Of a stretch of DNA of 64,000 bases, positions 55,643 to 64,000 are shown in pieces. The translations under genes were made by a program, and so were the position numbers. Source of the stretch: an uncultured Neomegalonema sp. Lineage in GTDB: Bacteria; Pseudomonadota; Alphaproteobacteria; Rhodobacterales; Rhodobacteraceae. Position 1 is the stretch's first letter. Each line of letters begins with the position of its first letter. The stretch is taken from NCBI GenBank assembly GCA_937911325.1, contig CALDSD010000099.1, positions 1 to 64,000 of the forward strand. The letters are read 5' to 3'. Below the pieces are notes generated by a model. It did not search any database, was not told the DNA's origin, and worked only from the letters and a program-made list of their open reading frames with translations.

Positions 55643-56749
55643 TCAGTCCGCGACGGAGTCAGGGGACGCCAGTTCCAGCATTTCCGCGCGGCTCCCAAGC
55701 GCGGTGAACAGCTCTGGGCCGGTCCCCGTCATCCACGCCTGAACTCCAAGATCCACGATCTCATCATACAAGGACGCGCGGCGCCCCTCGTCGAGATGCG
55801 CCGCAACTTCGTCGAGCAGCAGGATCGGCGGCGCCGAGATCTCGGCGCAGATGCCCCGCGCGGTGGCCAGAACAAGGCTGATCAGCAGGGCCTTTTGTTC
55901 GCCGGTTGAACACTCCCGCGCCGGCATGGACTTTTCTTTGTAGATCGCCTCCAGGTCGCCGCGGTGAGGCCCGAAGAGCGTTCGACCTGCAGCCGCGTCA
56001 CGCCGGCGACTGTCGGCGAGCCTCTGTCGGTACTGCGTCGCGTCAAGGTCGTCGACAGCGGGACTGTCTTCTCCGACCACCGCGATGTCCGCACGCGGGA
56101 AAGCCGAGCTTGCACCCTCCTGCGCGTCCCGCAGTCGATCCACCGTTTTCGAACGCGCGATGACGATCTGCGCGCCGTGCTCCGCCATCTGGGCCTCCAA
56201 TGCGTCCAGCCAGCTCGGATCAAAAACACCTTCTTTTAGAAGGCGATTGCGCTCTCGCATCGCCCGCTCGTAGGCGGCAGAGCGTTCGGCATGTTTGGGA
56301 TCAAAGGCGAGCGTGGTCCGATCCAGAAAGCGACGGCGTTCCGACGCCCCTTCGATCCACAGCCGATCCATGGCTGGCGTCAGCCATAGAATACGAAGAA
56401 CCTCTCCCAGCGCGGCCTGCCCGACGGGCGCCTCGTCGACCGTCAGCTTGCGTCGGCCGCCTGTTCTCAGATCGATCGACACCGCGAGTTCGCGTTCCCC
56501 GTCAACGGTGTCCGCCGTGGCTCGGATCGCCCATCCGATGGGATCGGGACGTCCCGCCATATCCTCGGACTTTGCGGCGCGAAGACCTCGACCAGGGCTC
56601 AGTAGCGAAATCGCTTCAATGATGTTGGTTTTGCCAGCGCCGTTCGGGCCAAAGATCGCCACTGGCCGCCCGTCGAAGCTGCGCGAGAACGCCACGTGAC
56701 TGCGAAAGCGCCGCAGATCAAGAGCCTTGATAAAACAGGTGTCGCTCAC
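55643..56749 (-). CDS. recF: DNA replication and repair protein RecF
   Basis: A 368-residue SMC-like ATPase that loads RecA at gaps with RecO and RecR. Walker A is FGPNGAGKTNIIEAISLLSPGRG, the signature is STGEQKALLISLVLA, and Walker B is PPILLLDEVAAHLDEGRR. It lies 10 bases after dnaN and continues the dnaA-dnaN-recF order; the glycosyltransferase gene separates it from gyrB. Confidence 0.95.
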   Translation of the reverse strand: MSDTCFIKALDLRRFRSHVAFSRSFDGRPVAIFGPNGAGKTNIIEAISLLSPGRGLRAAKSEDMAGRPDPIGWAIRATADTVDGERELAVSIDLRTGGRRKLTVDEAPVGQAALGEVLRILWLTPAMDRLWIEGASERRRFLDRTTLAFDPKHAERSAAYERAMRERNRLLKEGVFDPSWLDALEAQMAEHGAQIVIARSKTVDRLRDAQEGASSAFPRADIAVVGEDSPAVDDLDATQYRQRLADSRRRDAAAGRTLFGPHRGDLEAIYKEKSMPARECSTGEQKALLISLVLATARGICAEISAPPILLLDEVAAHLDEGRRASLYDEIVDLGVQAWMTGTGPELFTALGSRAEMLELASPDSVAD

Positions 56750-56759
56750 CCGCGGACGC

Positions 56760-57875
56760 TTACACGCGCATCGGCATTACGACATAAATCGCGCTCGCAT
56801 CCTCGCCTTCACGCACCAGTGTCGGCGAGCCAGGGTCGGAAAACAGGAAGATCGCATTCTGGTCGTCGATTTGCTGAGCGATCTCGATGAGGTACTTCGA
56901 ATTGAACCCGATCTCGATCGGATCCGCGCTGTAGGCGACTTCCAACTCCTCAGTCGCGCTCCCAGAGTCTGGACTGTTGACCGACAAAACAAGTCGGTCT
57001 GCGTCGAGGCTCATCTTCACCGCACGCGTCCGCTCCGATGAAACCGTCGCAACGCGATCCACCGCGTTCGCGAAGCGGTCGGCGTCCAGCTCGAGCTTCA
57101 TCGTGTTGTTGGCGGGGATCACCCGCGAATAGTCCGGAAATGAGCCGTCGATCACCTTCGACGTCAGAGTGACCCCTTGGTTGCTGAACCGGATCTTTGT
57201 CTCGGACACAGAGATCTCAACAGCATCCGAATCGACTTCCAGCAGCTTTCTCAATTCGCCCACGGTCTTGCGGGGAACGATGACATCCGCCATACCGGCT
57301 GCGCCTTCAGGCAAAGGTGCCTCGATCTGAGCGAGGCGATGACCGTCTGTCGCAACGGCGCGCATCGTCTTGGCTCCATTCGCCTCGGCGACGTGGAAGT
57401 AGACGCCGTTGAGGTAGTACCGCGTCTCTTCTGTTGAGATTGCGAACTTCGCCTTGTCAAAGAGCCTTCGGACCGTCGCGGCATTCGCCTGGAAGGTGCA
57501 GTCGAACTCGCTCGACGCCATGACCGGGAAGTCTTCCTTCGGCAACGTCTGCAACGCAAACCGCGACCGTCCCGCCGAGACCGTCAGACTGCCGTCTCCG
57601 TCTGCGACCAGGCTGACTTCGGCGCCGTCGGGCAGCTTGCGGACGATCTCGTGAAGCATGTGCGCCGAGACCGTCACCGCGCCTTCTCGCGCCACCTGCG
57701 CAGGAAGAGACTCGATGATCTCGATATCGAGGTCCGTCGCTTTGAGCGACAGTCCAGACTCCGCCGTCTCGATCAGCAAGTTAGAGAGGATCGGGATCGT
57801 GTTGCGTCGCTCGACCACCCCCTGCGCGTGGCTCGTTGCCTTCAACAGCGCGCTGCGCTCGACGAGAACCTGCAT
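56760..57875 (-). CDS. dnaN: DNA polymerase III beta subunit (sliding clamp)
   Basis: A 371-residue clamp with three similar domains. Recognisable are the N-terminal LLKATSHAQGVVERRNTIPILSN pattern, FPVMASSEF, ATDGHRLAQIEAPL, and the C-terminal IVMPMRV-like end AIYVVMPMRV. It encircles DNA and holds Pol III. It is separated from dnaA by 163 bases that contain a strong hairpin. Confidence 0.97.
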   Translation of the reverse strand: MQVLVERSALLKATSHAQGVVERRNTIPILSNLLIETAESGLSLKATDLDIEIIESLPAQVAREGAVTVSAHMLHEIVRKLPDGAEVSLVADGDGSLTVSAGRSRFALQTLPKEDFPVMASSEFDCTFQANAATVRRLFDKAKFAISTEETRYYLNGVYFHVAEANGAKTMRAVATDGHRLAQIEAPLPEGAAGMADVIVPRKTVGELRKLLEVDSDAVEISVSETKIRFSNQGVTLTSKVIDGSFPDYSRVIPANNTMKLELDADRFANAVDRVATVSSERTRAVKMSLDADRLVLSVNSPDSGSATEELEVAYSADPIEIGFNSKYLIEIAQQIDDQNAIFLFSDPGSPTLVREGEDASAIYVVMPMRV

Positions 57876-57968
57876 CTCATCACCTCTTTAATCCAAACAG
57901 CCCTTTGCCTGGTCACCCGGCTTGTTCGACTAAAGGCCGCGTTTCTGATTCGGGCCTTATAAGCTAAC

Positions 57969-57993
57969 GAGGGCGACCCGCCGGGTCACCCTC
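57969..57993 (-). terminator. Hairpin between dnaA and dnaN
   Basis: Arms GAGGGCGACCC and GGGTCACCCTC enclose GCC. In the minus-strand transcript all eleven positions pair, one as G-U. No clear U-tract follows, so it may be an attenuator or mRNA-end stabiliser lowering dnaN readthrough from dnaA. Confidence 0.55.
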
Positions 57994-58038
57994 CACATAG
58001 TTACCATGCCATTTCAGACGACGAGTGCGTCGTCGAGA

Positions 58039-59427
58039 TCAGCCTTCTAGCATTCGCCGAAGCCGCTCGACGTCATCATCAAACGCCGAATCGATCGACC
58101 GCAACTCGGCCACGCGCTTTACGGCATGCATGACCGTCGTATGATCGCGCCCGCCGAACTTTTGTCCAATGTCCGGCAGTGATTTCTGGGTCAACTGCTT
58201 GGCGAGATACATGGCGACCTGGCGAGGTCGGGCGACTGCGCGCGACCGTCTGGGAGAGTGCATGTCGGACACTCGCAGGTTGTAGTGCTCGGCCACCTTC
58301 TTCTGGATCTCTTCAACCGACACTTTCCGATCGGAATGACGCAACAAGTCGGCAAGTTGTTGCTGCGCCATCTCGATCGTCGCCGGACGTTCGACGATCG
58401 ACGCAAACGCAAAGAGGCGGTTCAGAGCCCCCTCCAAAACACGCACGTTCTGCGAGATGCGATGCGCGAGGAACTGCAGCACCCGAGCGTCGACTTGAAG
58501 ATTGGGCGTATTGCTCATCGCCGCTTCCGTCTTCGCCTCCAGGATCCCAAGACGGAGTTCGTAATCCGTTGGGTGGAGGTCCGCCACGAGACCCCACGAA
58601 AGGCGCGATCTCAGGCGCTCGTCCACGCCGTTCAGATCGTTTGGCGAGCAATCCGCCGACAGGATGATCTGTCGGTGTTGGTCCGCCAACGCATTGAACG
58701 TGTGGAAAAACTCCAACTGGGTGTTGTTCTTCCCGCAGATGTGCTGGAGATCGTCGATCATCAGAACATCTACCGACCGGAACAGCTCTTTGAACGAGAT
58801 CGTGTCCTTGTGCCGAAGGGCCGACACAAACTCGATCAGGAAGGTCTCCGCGGAAATGAACAAGATCTGCTCATCCGGGTACATTTCCTTGCGACGCTGC
58901 GCGATCGCGTGCATCAGGTGCGTTTTTCCCAGGCCGGACGGGCCATACAAAAAGAGCGGATTGAACGGTGTCGTCTCCGCCTCCGAAACGCGCTTCGCAG
59001 CCGCGTACGCGAATTCATTCGGCCGACCGACGACAAAGCGTTCAAAACTGAAGCGCGAATCGAGTGAGATCGACTTCAGCGTCTCCAACCGGGACCGCGC
59101 GCCGGTGGATTCGACCGCGGCGTCAGTCCTTCCCGAGATTTCGCTTTCATCTGTGCGGGCCGCCTCTTCCGAGGACTTCGGACGGACCATAAACATCACG
59201 CGGCGAACACCACTGTCGACAGCGGCCCAAGCCCGCCGAATCCGGTCGCCAAAGTCAGCTTCGACCCGGTTGCAGACAAACGGCGTCGGCGCGTGAAGCG
59301 TCACCACGCCGTCGATAACCGACGCGACTTTCAGCGGTTCAATCCAGCTGTCGCACGATGCATCGCCAAGTTCCTTGCGCAGCCAAACGCGCACATTTTC
59401 CCATTGCTTATCAAGTTGAGACGTCAC
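58039..59427 (-). CDS. dnaA: Chromosomal replication initiator protein DnaA
   Basis: A 462-residue initiator that binds DnaA boxes and melts the origin. Domain I at the N-terminus (WENVRVWLRKELGDASCDSWI), a short domain II, domain III AAA+ with Walker A LYGPSGLGKTHLMHA and Walker B DVLMIDDLQHICGK, and domain IV with the signature GGRDHTTVMHAVKRVAELR. It is preceded by a 561-base gap and followed by dnaN and recF. Confidence 0.97.
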   Translation of the reverse strand: MTSQLDKQWENVRVWLRKELGDASCDSWIEPLKVASVIDGVVTLHAPTPFVCNRVEADFGDRIRRAWAAVDSGVRRVMFMVRPKSSEEAARTDESEISGRTDAAVESTGARSRLETLKSISLDSRFSFERFVVGRPNEFAYAAAKRVSEAETTPFNPLFLYGPSGLGKTHLMHAIAQRRKEMYPDEQILFISAETFLIEFVSALRHKDTISFKELFRSVDVLMIDDLQHICGKNNTQLEFFHTFNALADQHRQIILSADCSPNDLNGVDERLRSRLSWGLVADLHPTDYELRLGILEAKTEAAMSNTPNLQVDARVLQFLAHRISQNVRVLEGALNRLFAFASIVERPATIEMAQQQLADLLRHSDRKVSVEEIQKKVAEHYNLRVSDMHSPRRSRAVARPRQVAMYLAKQLTQKSLPDIGQKFGGRDHTTVMHAVKRVAELRSIDSAFDDDVERLRRMLEG

Positions 59428-59653
59428 TAGCGCCTACTCCCCCAACGAAGCCGTTGATTTATCTTGGATTACTAAGAGAAAGGTCGGATGACCTCAGCGT
59501 GCGGGCCTAAGAGAAAAGACGGTTTTCTCCAACAGCGTCGCCAGAAGTAGGCTCGGCCGCACGAAATGACGCTTCTCCCGCAATTCTAAATCTGTCCGCT
59601 AAAATGCAGACCTCAATAGAAGAAGTTCTCTGACTACGAGTGGAACCGGATTT

Positions 59654-59689
59654 AGTTAAATATCGAGACTTATCCCGATTTGGCGGAAA
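59654..59689. promoter_or_regulatory. Block module shared with uvrC upstream region
   Basis: AGTTAAA (59654-59660), ATCGAGA (59662-59668), CTTATCCC (59669-59676) and CCGATTTGGCGGAAA (59675-59689) recur in the same order and orientation at 9159-9215. The longest exact shared run is CCGATTTGGCGG. Here it lies about 230-260 bases upstream of the dnaA start. Confidence 0.45.
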
Positions 59690-59815
59690 TATACTTCTGC
59701 CGCTCATGCCTCTCTCCTCTACGACTCTGCTCTCACAAATTAGTTAACGAGATTCCATCGAAGAGTTCAAGGACACAAACTTCACACATGACAGTGTGTG
59801 ACAAATAAAAAAATA

Positions 59816-59839
59816 GCGTGCCTGAAACAACAGACACGC
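59816..59839 (-). terminator. rpsT terminator
   Basis: In the minus-strand transcript, GCGUGUCUG pairs with CAGGCACGC (nine pairs, one G-U) around a UUGUUU loop, followed by UAUUUUUUUAU. This is a classic intrinsic terminator 150 bases after the rpsT stop. Confidence 0.85.
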
Positions 59840-59988
59840 CTTTGAATCTAAGAACTTACGCCGTTCGCGCAGGTCTAAGGAAGTACTTCTGAAAATAATT
59901 AAGAGCTACCGTCTATTAAACGATAGTTCAATTCACATCTTTAGAGAGATCCACGCAATCTCTACACGAGATCATGTGAAGACCATGA

Positions 59989-60264
59989 TCAGGTGGCGAG
60001 TGGCGTCATGGTTTTGACCCGCTGAGCGAGTCGCGAAACCTTGCGGCTCGCTGCGTTCTTGTGGGTCACGCCTTTCACAGCGCCGCGCATAATCTCCGGC
60101 TGTGCGGCGCGCAGCGCGGCTTTCGCGGCGTCGCTATCGCCAGCTTCAATCGCTTCTTCAACCTTGCGGATGAACGTGCGAACGCGGCTCTTACGGGCCT
60201 TGTTTACCTCGGTGCGGCGCTCGATCTGGCGGACACGCTTCCGTGCTTGAGGCGAATTAGCCAT
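59989..60264 (-). CDS. rpsT: 30S ribosomal protein S20
   Basis: A 91-residue basic three-helix protein of the small subunit. The start [20 protein letters not shown] and end [20 protein letters not shown] are typical of alphaproteobacterial S20. The frame extends to 60354, but ATG 60264 gives the conserved N-terminus. It lies between enoyl-CoA hydratase and dnaA, as in many Rhodobacterales. Confidence 0.96.
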   Translation of the reverse strand: MANSPQARKRVRQIERRTEVNKARKSRVRTFIRKVEEAIEAGDSDAAKAALRAAQPEIMRGAVKGVTHKNAASRKVSRLAQRVKTMTPLAT

Positions 60265-60378
60265 GTGTTGTCTCGGTCTAGATGTGGAGCCCGCGGCTCC
60301 AAGAATTCTGAAGGCCGACCTATTACGCCCCGGCGTTGCGCGGGTCAAGCACAACCATCGGTCTCAAAGAGGCGGCTG

Positions 60379-61155
60379 TCAGCGATCTCGAAACTGCGGC
60401 TGGCGCTTGTCGACGAACGCTTGCATGCCTTCTTTTTGATCCTCAGTCGCGAACAGCGCATGGAACATGCGGCGCTCGAACGTCACACCTTCCGAAAGGG
60501 TGGTCTCGTATGCGCGATCCACCGACTCCTTCACCGCCATCACCGCGATCAGAGACTTCTCAGCGATCTTAGCGGCGACCTTCACGGCTTCATCGACGAG
60601 ATCGTCGGCGGGAACTATGCGACTGACCAGGCCCGCGCGCTCTGCTTCCTCTGCGTCCATGAACCGGCCGGTCAAGCACATGTCCATGGCTTTGGACTTG
60701 CCCACCAGCCGCGTCAGGCGCTGCGTGCCGCCGGCGCCCGGCATCGTGCCGATCGTGATCTCCGGCTGTCCGAACTTTGCGGTATCGGCCGCGATGATGA
60801 AGTCGCACATCATCGCCAATTCGCAGCCGCCGCCAAGCGCATAGCCGCCCACCGCAGCGATCACGGGTTTGCGGATGGTGGTGACCGTCTCCCATTCGGC
60901 GCTGATGAAGTTCTCGCGATACGCCTGTACGAAAGACTTCTCTTTCATCTCTTTGATGTCGGCGCCCGCAGCGAAAGCCTTTGCGCTGCCGGTGATCACG
61001 ATCGCGCCGATATGATCTTCCGCCTCAAATCGTTTGAGCGCATCCCCAAGTTCGCGAACGACTTCGGAGTTGAGCGCGTTCAATGCGTCTGGACGGTTCA
61101 GCGTCACAAGGCCGACGTGATCGCGGGTCTCTACAATAATGGTCGCATAGGCCAT
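60379..61155 (-). CDS. Enoyl-CoA hydratase
   Basis: A 258-residue crotonase-fold enzyme hydrating trans-2-enoyl-CoA in beta-oxidation. It has [16 protein letters not shown] for the CoA and first oxyanion-hole region, the catalytic Glu in [17 protein letters not shown], and [17 protein letters not shown] carrying the second Glu. The C-terminal helix is complete. It is 114 bases upstream of rpsT and 87 bases after mutM, all on the minus strand. Confidence 0.92.
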   Translation of the reverse strand: MAYATIIVETRDHVGLVTLNRPDALNALNSEVVRELGDALKRFEAEDHIGAIVITGSAKAFAAGADIKEMKEKSFVQAYRENFISAEWETVTTIRKPVIAAVGGYALGGGCELAMMCDFIIAADTAKFGQPEITIGTMPGAGGTQRLTRLVGKSKAMDMCLTGRFMDAEEAERAGLVSRIVPADDLVDEAVKVAAKIAEKSLIAVMAVKESVDRAYETTLSEGVTFERRMFHALFATEDQKEGMQAFVDKRQPQFRDR

Positions 61156-61242
61156 TTCGGCCTCCTTCGCAGGTGCGTTGTCCGCGGGGGTCTAATGGAA
61201 GGGCCTTTGCGGATCAAGCCGGCCAACGCCTTTGCGTTCGGG

Positions 61243-62121
61243 TCACTTTTGGCATTTCGGGCAGTAAAAGGTCGATCGACCTGACTGGACGAGCCGTCGG
61301 ACCACGCCTGGGCACGACATAAGCGTGCACGGCTCGTCCTCGCGATCATAGACGGAGAACCGGTGTTGGAAGTACCCCAGCTCCCCATCCGCTTGCCGAT
61401 AGTCCCGCAGAGACGACCCGCCGGCTTCGATCGCCTCGGCCAGAACGTCTCTGATGTGCCGCACGAGCGCGTCGAGCCGCTTGCGAGAAATCGAACCCGC
61501 AGCGCGCGCCGGATGGATCTTGGCGCGCCACAAAGCCTCGCAGACGTAGATATTGCCCAAACCGGAAACGACCCGCTGATCCAGCAACGCCGCTTTGATT
61601 GAAGCGGTCTTGCCGTTCAGCGCCGCCGACAGAGCATCGACGTTGAAGAGGTTGCCAAGCGGCTCCGGCCCGAGCTTCCCTAACAACGGGTGGCCCTCGA
61701 GATCGGCGGTCGGCCAAAGGTCCATTGCCCCAAATCGCCGCGCATCGTTGTAGATCAAACGCGCCGCGCCGGTATCGACCACCACGTGATCATGCGGCCC
61801 AAAGGCGTCGACGCGCGGCGAAGCCGGGATCTCGTGAACGAAAGAGCCGCCCAGACCAGAGCCCCGGGCCGCTACCACAAAGCTCCGGCCCGACATGCCC
61901 AAGTGCATGCGCCATGTGTGGCCGTCATCCATTTCTCCAAGAATGTACTTCGAGCGCCGCCGCAGACTCAAAACGGTGCGGCCAGTCAGACGTTCGGCGA
62001 ACCGCTCGGGAAACGGCCATCTGAGATCGGCGCGGAACGCGCGCGCGCGCTCAATCCGATTCCCTTCAAGAATCGGGGCGATCCCGCGTCGGACGGTTTC
62101 AACTTCTGGCAGCTCTGGCAC
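61243..62121 (-). CDS. mutM: Formamidopyrimidine-DNA glycosylase
   Basis: A 292-residue base-excision enzyme that removes 8-oxoguanine and formamidopyrimidines. Catalytic Pro2 and Glu3 are in [14 protein letters not shown], and [18 protein letters not shown] is the helix-two-turn-helix. The C-terminal zinc finger has CTLMSC and CPKC; the first pair is spaced C-x4-C, a spacing also seen in relatives of this group. It is divergent from ubiE, with a 144-base gap between them. Confidence 0.95.
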   Translation of the reverse strand: MPELPEVETVRRGIAPILEGNRIERARAFRADLRWPFPERFAERLTGRTVLSLRRRSKYILGEMDDGHTWRMHLGMSGRSFVVAARGSGLGGSFVHEIPASPRVDAFGPHDHVVVDTGAARLIYNDARRFGAMDLWPTADLEGHPLLGKLGPEPLGNLFNVDALSAALNGKTASIKAALLDQRVVSGLGNIYVCEALWRAKIHPARAAGSISRKRLDALVRHIRDVLAEAIEAGGSSLRDYRQADGELGYFQHRFSVYDREDEPCTLMSCPGVVRRLVQSGRSTFYCPKCQK

Positions 62122-62265
62122 GATCTAAGCAGCGACCTGGAACAAGCGATAATGCGTCGCGCCCAGCTAAGCTGGCCGCTCTGCGACAAGGGCGCTACAT
62201 AACCGCCTCGTGGGCGTTGCGCCAAGGCTCAAGCGCAGAACAGCTGCGTCGCGCGCGCTCTGGAA

Positions 62266-63042
62266 ATGGGGTTGAAGCGAATGTCGGGCGATCAAGACGA
62301 CAAGAACACAACGCACTTCGGCTACGCCGAGGTGCCTGAAAGCGAGAAAGCAGGTCTCGTAAAAGGCGTCTTTTCGAACGTCGCATCGCGATACGACCTC
62401 ATGAACGACGTCATGTCGGCCCGCGTTCACCGGGTTTGGAAAGACGCGATGATCAACTGGCTCGCGCCGCGCAAAAACACCCATTTGCTCGACGTCGCGG
62501 GCGGCACCGGCGACATCACGTTCCGGTATCTGCGCCGGATCGGCGGCCTGGGAGAAGCCACTGTCTGCGATATGACCGAGGAAATGCTCGTGGAGGGGCG
62601 CCGCCGGGCGGACGAGCGCGGCGTCCAGGCGCCGATCGACTGGGTCTGCGGAGACGCGATGGCCCTACCGTGCGAGGACAACACATTCGACTACGTGACC
62701 ATCGCGTTCGGCATTCGCAACGTCACACGGCCCGAACAGGCGCTGGCGGAGGCGCACCGGGTCCTGAAAACCGGAGGGCGCTTCATGTGTCTGGAGTTCT
62801 CTAAGGTTCGGGTGCCCATTATTGACGATATCTACGAGGCCTACTCTTTCTATGTGATCCCACGGATGGGCCAGATCGTCGCCGGCGATCGCGACAGCTA
62901 CCAGTATCTCGTGGAGAGCATTCGCAAGTTCCCCCGCCAGGAGGACTTTGGCGAGATGATGCAAACCGCCGGGTTCAGGCGGGTGGATTGGCGGAACCTG
63001 ACCGGCGGGGTCGCCGCGATACATTCCGGCTGGAAGCTGTAG
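62266..63042 (+). CDS. ubiE: Demethylubiquinone/demethylmenaquinone methyltransferase
   Basis: A 258-residue SAM-dependent C-methyltransferase in ubiquinone biosynthesis. It has [24 protein letters not shown], the SAM loop [16 protein letters not shown], and NPTRPEQAL-like [13 protein letters not shown] 62266 and ATG 62281 are both possible starts; neither has a decisive SD. It is followed by ubiB after four bases, the usual ubiE-ubiB pair. Confidence 0.94.
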   Translation: MGLKRMSGDQDDKNTTHFGYAEVPESEKAGLVKGVFSNVASRYDLMNDVMSARVHRVWKDAMINWLAPRKNTHLLDVAGGTGDITFRYLRRIGGLGEATVCDMTEEMLVEGRRRADERGVQAPIDWVCGDAMALPCEDNTFDYVTIAFGIRNVTRPEQALAEAHRVLKTGGRFMCLEFSKVRVPIIDDIYEAYSFYVIPRMGQIVAGDRDSYQYLVESIRKFPRQEDFGEMMQTAGFRRVDWRNLTGGVAAIHSGWKL

Positions 63043-63046
63043 AGCC

Positions 63047-64000
63047 TTGGCGATCCTCAGCGATATCTGGCGACTTGTTCGCCTGGCGGCGACGTTTCGC
63101 CGAACCGGAGCTCTGCCGCACGTCCTCGAGGCGATGGGCGTCGCGCCGCGAGACCGGGTTTTCTTGCAGATCCTGGCGACGCCTCTGTGGCCGCTAGGCC
63201 TCCGCGGCGAACCGTCTCTGCCGCCGGTGACCCGCGCGGCGAGCGCGCTCGGCCCCTCTTACGTCAAGTTTGGGCAAATACTCTCGACCCGACCCGATAT
63301 CGCCGGCGACGAGCTGGTCAAAGACCTTCGCAATCTTCAGGATCGGTTGCCGCCTTTCTCGAACGAGGAAGCGCGCCGGATGGTCGAAGAACAACTCGGC
63401 AAACCAATCGACCAACTGTTCGAGAAGCTCGATCCACCGATCGCGGCGGCGTCGATCGCCCAGGTCCACCCCGCGAGCGACAAAGACGGGCGAAAGGTGG
63501 CGGTCAAGGTTCTCCGCCCTGGCATCGAGCGGGCGTTCTCCCGAGACATCTCCGCGTTCTACTTCGTCGCCCGAACACTTGAGCGGTTCCGGGCCAAGTC
63601 GCGCAGGCTTCGGCCCACCGCCGTCGTCAAGCACTTCGAGGGGGTCGTCACCCGCGAGATGGATCTGCGCCTGGAAGCGGCCGCGGGGTCCGAGTACGGC
63701 GACAACATTCGCGACGAGAAGGGTTTTCGCACCCCCGACATCATCTGGTCGCTGTCGGCGAAGCGCGTTCTGACGACCGGCTGGGTCGACGGTACCCGGA
63801 TGGCCGATCTTGATGAGCTCAAGGCGCGCGGCCTCGATCTGCCCGAGATGGCTTTGCGGATGGTTCGGCTGTTCCTGCGCTGCGCCTTGCGGGACGGGTA
63901 TTTCCACGCAGACATGCACCAGGGAAACCTAAAGGTCGCCCCGGACGGCGCTGTGGTCGCGTTCGACTTCGGGATCATGGGTCGAATTGATCGCAAGACC
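63047..64000 (+). CDS. ubiB: Ubiquinone biosynthesis kinase-like protein UbiB (partial)
   Basis: The first 318 codons of an ABC1/ADCK/UbiB atypical kinase; the rest lies past the window. It has the signature VKFGQILSTRPDI (KxGQ region), the alanine-rich loop AAASIAQVHPA, the VKVLRPGIE lysine strand, and YFHADMHQGNLKV with FDFGIMGRI at the metal site. UbiB supports ubiquinone assembly at the membrane. No ATG precedes the conserved region; TTG 63047, four bases after the ubiE stop, is the likely start. Confidence 0.92.
   Translation, partial: MAILSDIWRLVRLAATFRRTGALPHVLEAMGVAPRDRVFLQILATPLWPLGLRGEPSLPPVTRAASALGPSYVKFGQILSTRPDIAGDELVKDLRNLQDRLPPFSNEEARRMVEEQLGKPIDQLFEKLDPPIAAASIAQVHPASDKDGRKVAVKVLRPGIERAFSRDISAFYFVARTLERFRAKSRRLRPTAVVKHFEGVVTREMDLRLEAAAGSEYGDNIRDEKGFRTPDIIWSLSAKRVLTTGWVDGTRMADLDELKARGLDLPEMALRMVRLFLRCALRDGYFHADMHQGNLKVAPDGAVVAFDFGIMGRIDRKT

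Larger units (their letters stand above)
59428..59988. other. AT-richer gap between dnaA and rpsT
   Basis: No gene is seen in these 561 bases. They hold the likely dnaA promoter, one weak DnaA-like core (TTATCCCGA at 59670-59678), the block module shared with the uvrC upstream region, a 7-bp hairpin TCACACA/TGTGTGA at 59782-59801, and the rpsT terminator. AT-rich stretches lie at 59800-59815 and 59890-59930. The lack of any clear cluster of DnaA boxes speaks against calling it the origin. Confidence 0.55.

Noticed and set aside
59916-59930. CtrA-like site TTAA-N7-TTCA
   Set aside because: One mismatch to TTAA-N7-TTAA and only one copy; in an AT-rich stretch this is expected by chance.
59428-59988. 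oriC next to dnaA
   Set aside because: Only one weak DnaA-like core (TTATCCCGA) was found and no cluster of boxes, so I do not call an origin here.

Overview
The window is a single GC-rich (about 60 %) chromosomal segment from an alphaproteobacterium. Gene order points to Rhodobacterales or a close sister group: SDR-uvrC-pgsA-moaD-moaE, YdcH-purE-purK-COQ9-rpsU, CoA-ester lyase-mesaconyl-CoA hydratase-sdhCDAB-zapE, and ubiB/ubiE/mutM/enoyl-CoA hydratase/rpsT/dnaA/dnaN/recF/gyrB are all arrangements I associate with that group. The placement below order level is inference. I see no insertion sequence, prophage, CRISPR array or rRNA operon. It reads as core chromosome with a few accessory insertions (arsenic cluster, RND exporter, ion channel).

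Layout. 1-6.3 kb: a cut-off tRNA-Pro, tRNA-Gln, an OmpA/BON envelope protein, a membrane-anchored coiled-coil protein with three helix-hairpin-helix modules, and moaDE. 6.3-13.6 kb: pgsA, uvrC, a gene-free gap with DnaA-box-like sites, folB plus a FolM-like reductase, a Ca2+/Na+ antiporter, a tiny zinc-ribbon protein, an S49 peptidase and a TIGR02444-type protein. 13.4-20.0 kb: YdcH-like protein, purEK, COQ9, rpsU, pntAB and a 44-codon aa3-oxidase subunit IV gene. 20.1-29.7 kb: an operon-like lipid/acyl-CoA block (SDR, acyl-CoA dehydrogenase, MBL hydrolase, TetR regulator) and an RND exporter fused to its periplasmic partner, with an outer-membrane barrel protein. 30-36 kb: voltage-gated cation channel, GST, MarC protein, Tat-anchored thioredoxin-like protein, mmsA, GNAT and VOC proteins.

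36.2-40.2 kb is an arsenic island: aquaporin divergent from an ArsR-ArsC fusion, a dedicated GAPDH and arsJ, giving two complementary arsenate-disposal routes. 40.3-46.6 kb couples C4/C5 acyl-CoA chemistry (malyl-CoA lyase type enzyme, mesaconyl-CoA hydratase) to succinate dehydrogenase. 46.6-54.6 kb: zapE, an MFS transporter overlapping a molybdopterin oxidoreductase, an unknown protein, serA and gyrB. 54.6-64 kb: a glycosyltransferase and the replication-initiation cluster recF-dnaN-dnaA, then rpsT, enoyl-CoA hydratase, mutM, ubiE and the start of ubiB, which runs off the end.

The least ordinary signals are: a perfect 16-bp inverted repeat whose loop is exactly a G3-N-G3-N-G3-N-G3 quadruplex motif after mmsA; ordered sequence blocks shared by the regions upstream of uvrC and dnaA; an RND/LolA-like gene fusion with an internal ribosome binding site; a native channel filter resembling engineered calcium-selective NavAb; a triple-HhH membrane protein; and four convergent gene pairs whose stop codons interlock in a self-complementary CTAG or TTAA.
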